Shown piece after piece: positions 62,761-64,000 of a DNA stretch of 64,000 nucleotides (position 1 is its first letter; every line of letters begins with the position of its first letter). The notes under the pieces are model-generated. The model saw only the letters and a program-made list of their open reading frames with translations, did not search any database and had not been told where the DNA came from. The DNA lies in assembly GCA_029931535.1 (NCBI GenBank), contig JAQPZY010000698.1, positions 124,001-188,000 of the forward strand. The letters run 5' to 3'. The stretch is from Margaritifera margaritifera (taxonomy: Eukaryota; Mollusca; Bivalvia; Unionida; Margaritiferidae). A program made the position numbers and the translations under genes.

Positions 62761-63864
62761 ATGGGTTTAACACTTAGTAGTTAAAAAGGAGAAGTTGTCT
62801 TCTCTTGAATTATGGGAGATTCTTTTCGTACAGTAGATCGTAAGCACCCCCCTTTCTTTTTTTATATAAATCGTATACTTGTTAGAAGAGAAAGAACTTG
62901 TCAGATGGACTATCATGAGTGGACCCATCCTAGGGCAAAAAAGGTTGCCTCCATTCGTCTCTACTGACAACATGCTAGAGGGTGCATCGTGCCTAGTCTA
63001 CATCCTTGGGCCCGTAGAGCGAGAGAGAGAGAGTGAGTGGCGGGGGGGGGGGGGGGGGCGGGGAAAAAATGCACTTATGTTCTTACATTTTATTAGTTTT
63101 AACACAAAGGAGTGCTCAGAATGAAACCGAAAACAATATCACACTCAAAAGTAAAATTGATCTGTTGTAATTAAAAATTAAAATTTCATTTTACAGTATC
63201 TTTAGAAAACACAGTTGATGTTGCCAAGAGCAGTTTACATATTCAAAAGCCAATTACTTCTAAATTTAATGCAATCTAAAAAGCATCCGCTTCTTATTCT
63301 GTGCGTTCATTTTTCTATCCATCCAATGTATAATCAACAGGACGGTCCTGCAATTTATTCTTCATACATTCAATAAGACTGATGAATCTTAATCAAATAT
63401 ATCCATTACCTTTTTTTTTCCTTTCTATTATGGCCTGGAGATCATAAAGCTGCCAATGTCATTTACATTAATGACATTTCTAGCGTACCAGCTTGTTCTT
63501 CTCTCTCGGTCTGCTTTTCTCTCCATCCTTGGGTCCAAAGTAGAATCACCATGCAGGTCCTAAAAGATTTCCACAAGACTGAGTAATTTCGGTCATTTCT
63601 ATCCATTAATGTTTATGTTTCCATGTTGACAAAAAGAAGGTTGAGCTGTGTCTACTGTAGAGGGCGGTCAAACGAGTTCTGTAACTTTTTCTTGAACTTT
63701 AAAACCCTTTGCCATTTGTACTTGGTTACGTAATTGCATCAAGTAATACACGCGCAGCAATGATGTTAAACATCAGAAATGTTAAAGTTCTCCTGTCATC
63801 ATAATAAATGCATTTTAAACATTGTTTTAATAAATGTGCTGTAGATTAAACTAGACATGCCGAT
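62761..63864. other. host intergenic DNA, nothing recognised
   Basis: Contains a GA then G-rich run (about 63020-63062). No gene recognised. Confidence 0.45.
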
Positions 63865-63869
63865 ATATA

Positions 63870-64000
63870 CAGTGGCGGTTCGAGGGGGGTCGGGGAGAGG
63901 AATTGGCGCCGGGCGAGGGGGGGGGGGGCGCAGTCGGAAACTTTTTTTTTGCAGGTGTAAACCGAGGCTTAGATTTGGGGGTGGGGTGGGATAGAGGTTT
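63870..64000 (+). mobile_element. possible truncated MITE end at the window edge
   Basis: CAGTGGCGGTTCGAGGGGGG resembles CAGTGGCGGATCCAGG-type transposon termini, followed by G-rich sequence up to the window end. The other end is not in view. Confidence 0.3.

Overview
This window looks like nuclear DNA of an invertebrate animal, most likely a lophotrochozoan and perhaps a bivalve or other mollusc. The DNA is AT-rich and gene-poor. It is crowded with microsatellites, minisatellites, MITEs and SINE/LINE debris. The one clear host gene (myo-inositol oxygenase) is animal-like. The taxon is inferred, not proven.

Layout. 1-10.9 kb: host DNA with tandem repeats (36-bp, 39-bp, 46-bp, 48-bp and 62-bp units), a palindromic MITE, a perfect 29-bp inverted repeat and a degenerate ~145-bp satellite-like array. 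10.9-17.5 kb: a young Ty3/gypsy-class LTR retrotransposon on the minus strand, inserted in a (TA)n tract. Its integrase lies upstream of reverse transcriptase (GMR1-like order), and it carries two or three inactivating changes. 17.5-25.4 kb: repeats, including a 60-bp minisatellite and two hAT-type MITEs with perfect 8-bp target duplications. 25,437-46,668: a complete Polinton/Maverick (21.2 kb) with ~410-bp terminal inverted repeats and a perfect 6-bp target duplication (GAAGTT). 46.7-52.3 kb: a 2.5-kb 24-bp minisatellite and a 29-bp minisatellite. 52.3-53.2 kb: intronless MIOX on the minus strand. 53.2-64 kb: SINE, LINE and hAT remnants and a second, inverted copy of the ~145-bp satellite family.

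The Polinton encodes a protein-primed-type DNA polymerase B, a chromodomain integrase, an A32/FtsK-like packaging ATPase, an adenain-like protease, penton-like and major (double jelly-roll type) capsid proteins, several small basic or membrane virion-type proteins, two BIR (IAP-like) proteins, a possible Bcl-2-like locus and an F-box-like repeat protein. It is virus-like but decaying: PolB and integrase have homopolymer frameshifts, and ATPase and major capsid each have an in-frame TGA that looks like CGA->TGA.

The most unusual observation is in the Polinton's expression signals. Five small genes near the two ends (two leftward, three rightward) are each followed by a histone-mRNA-type 3' stem-loop matching GGYYYTTYTHARRRCC or a close variant, with an ACC(C)A flank and a CAAGAAAGA/AGAAAAGA element like the U7-binding histone downstream element. 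Two of these signals lie inside the terminal inverted repeats, pointing outward. Three of the same genes share a promoter block (TTTTCC-T/A-TC-CGTCCGC) just upstream of a TATA box. The central replication and virion genes instead show TATAAAA boxes and AATAAA polyadenylation signals. This suggests a two-class programme in which the edge genes are tied to the host's S-phase histone mRNA machinery.
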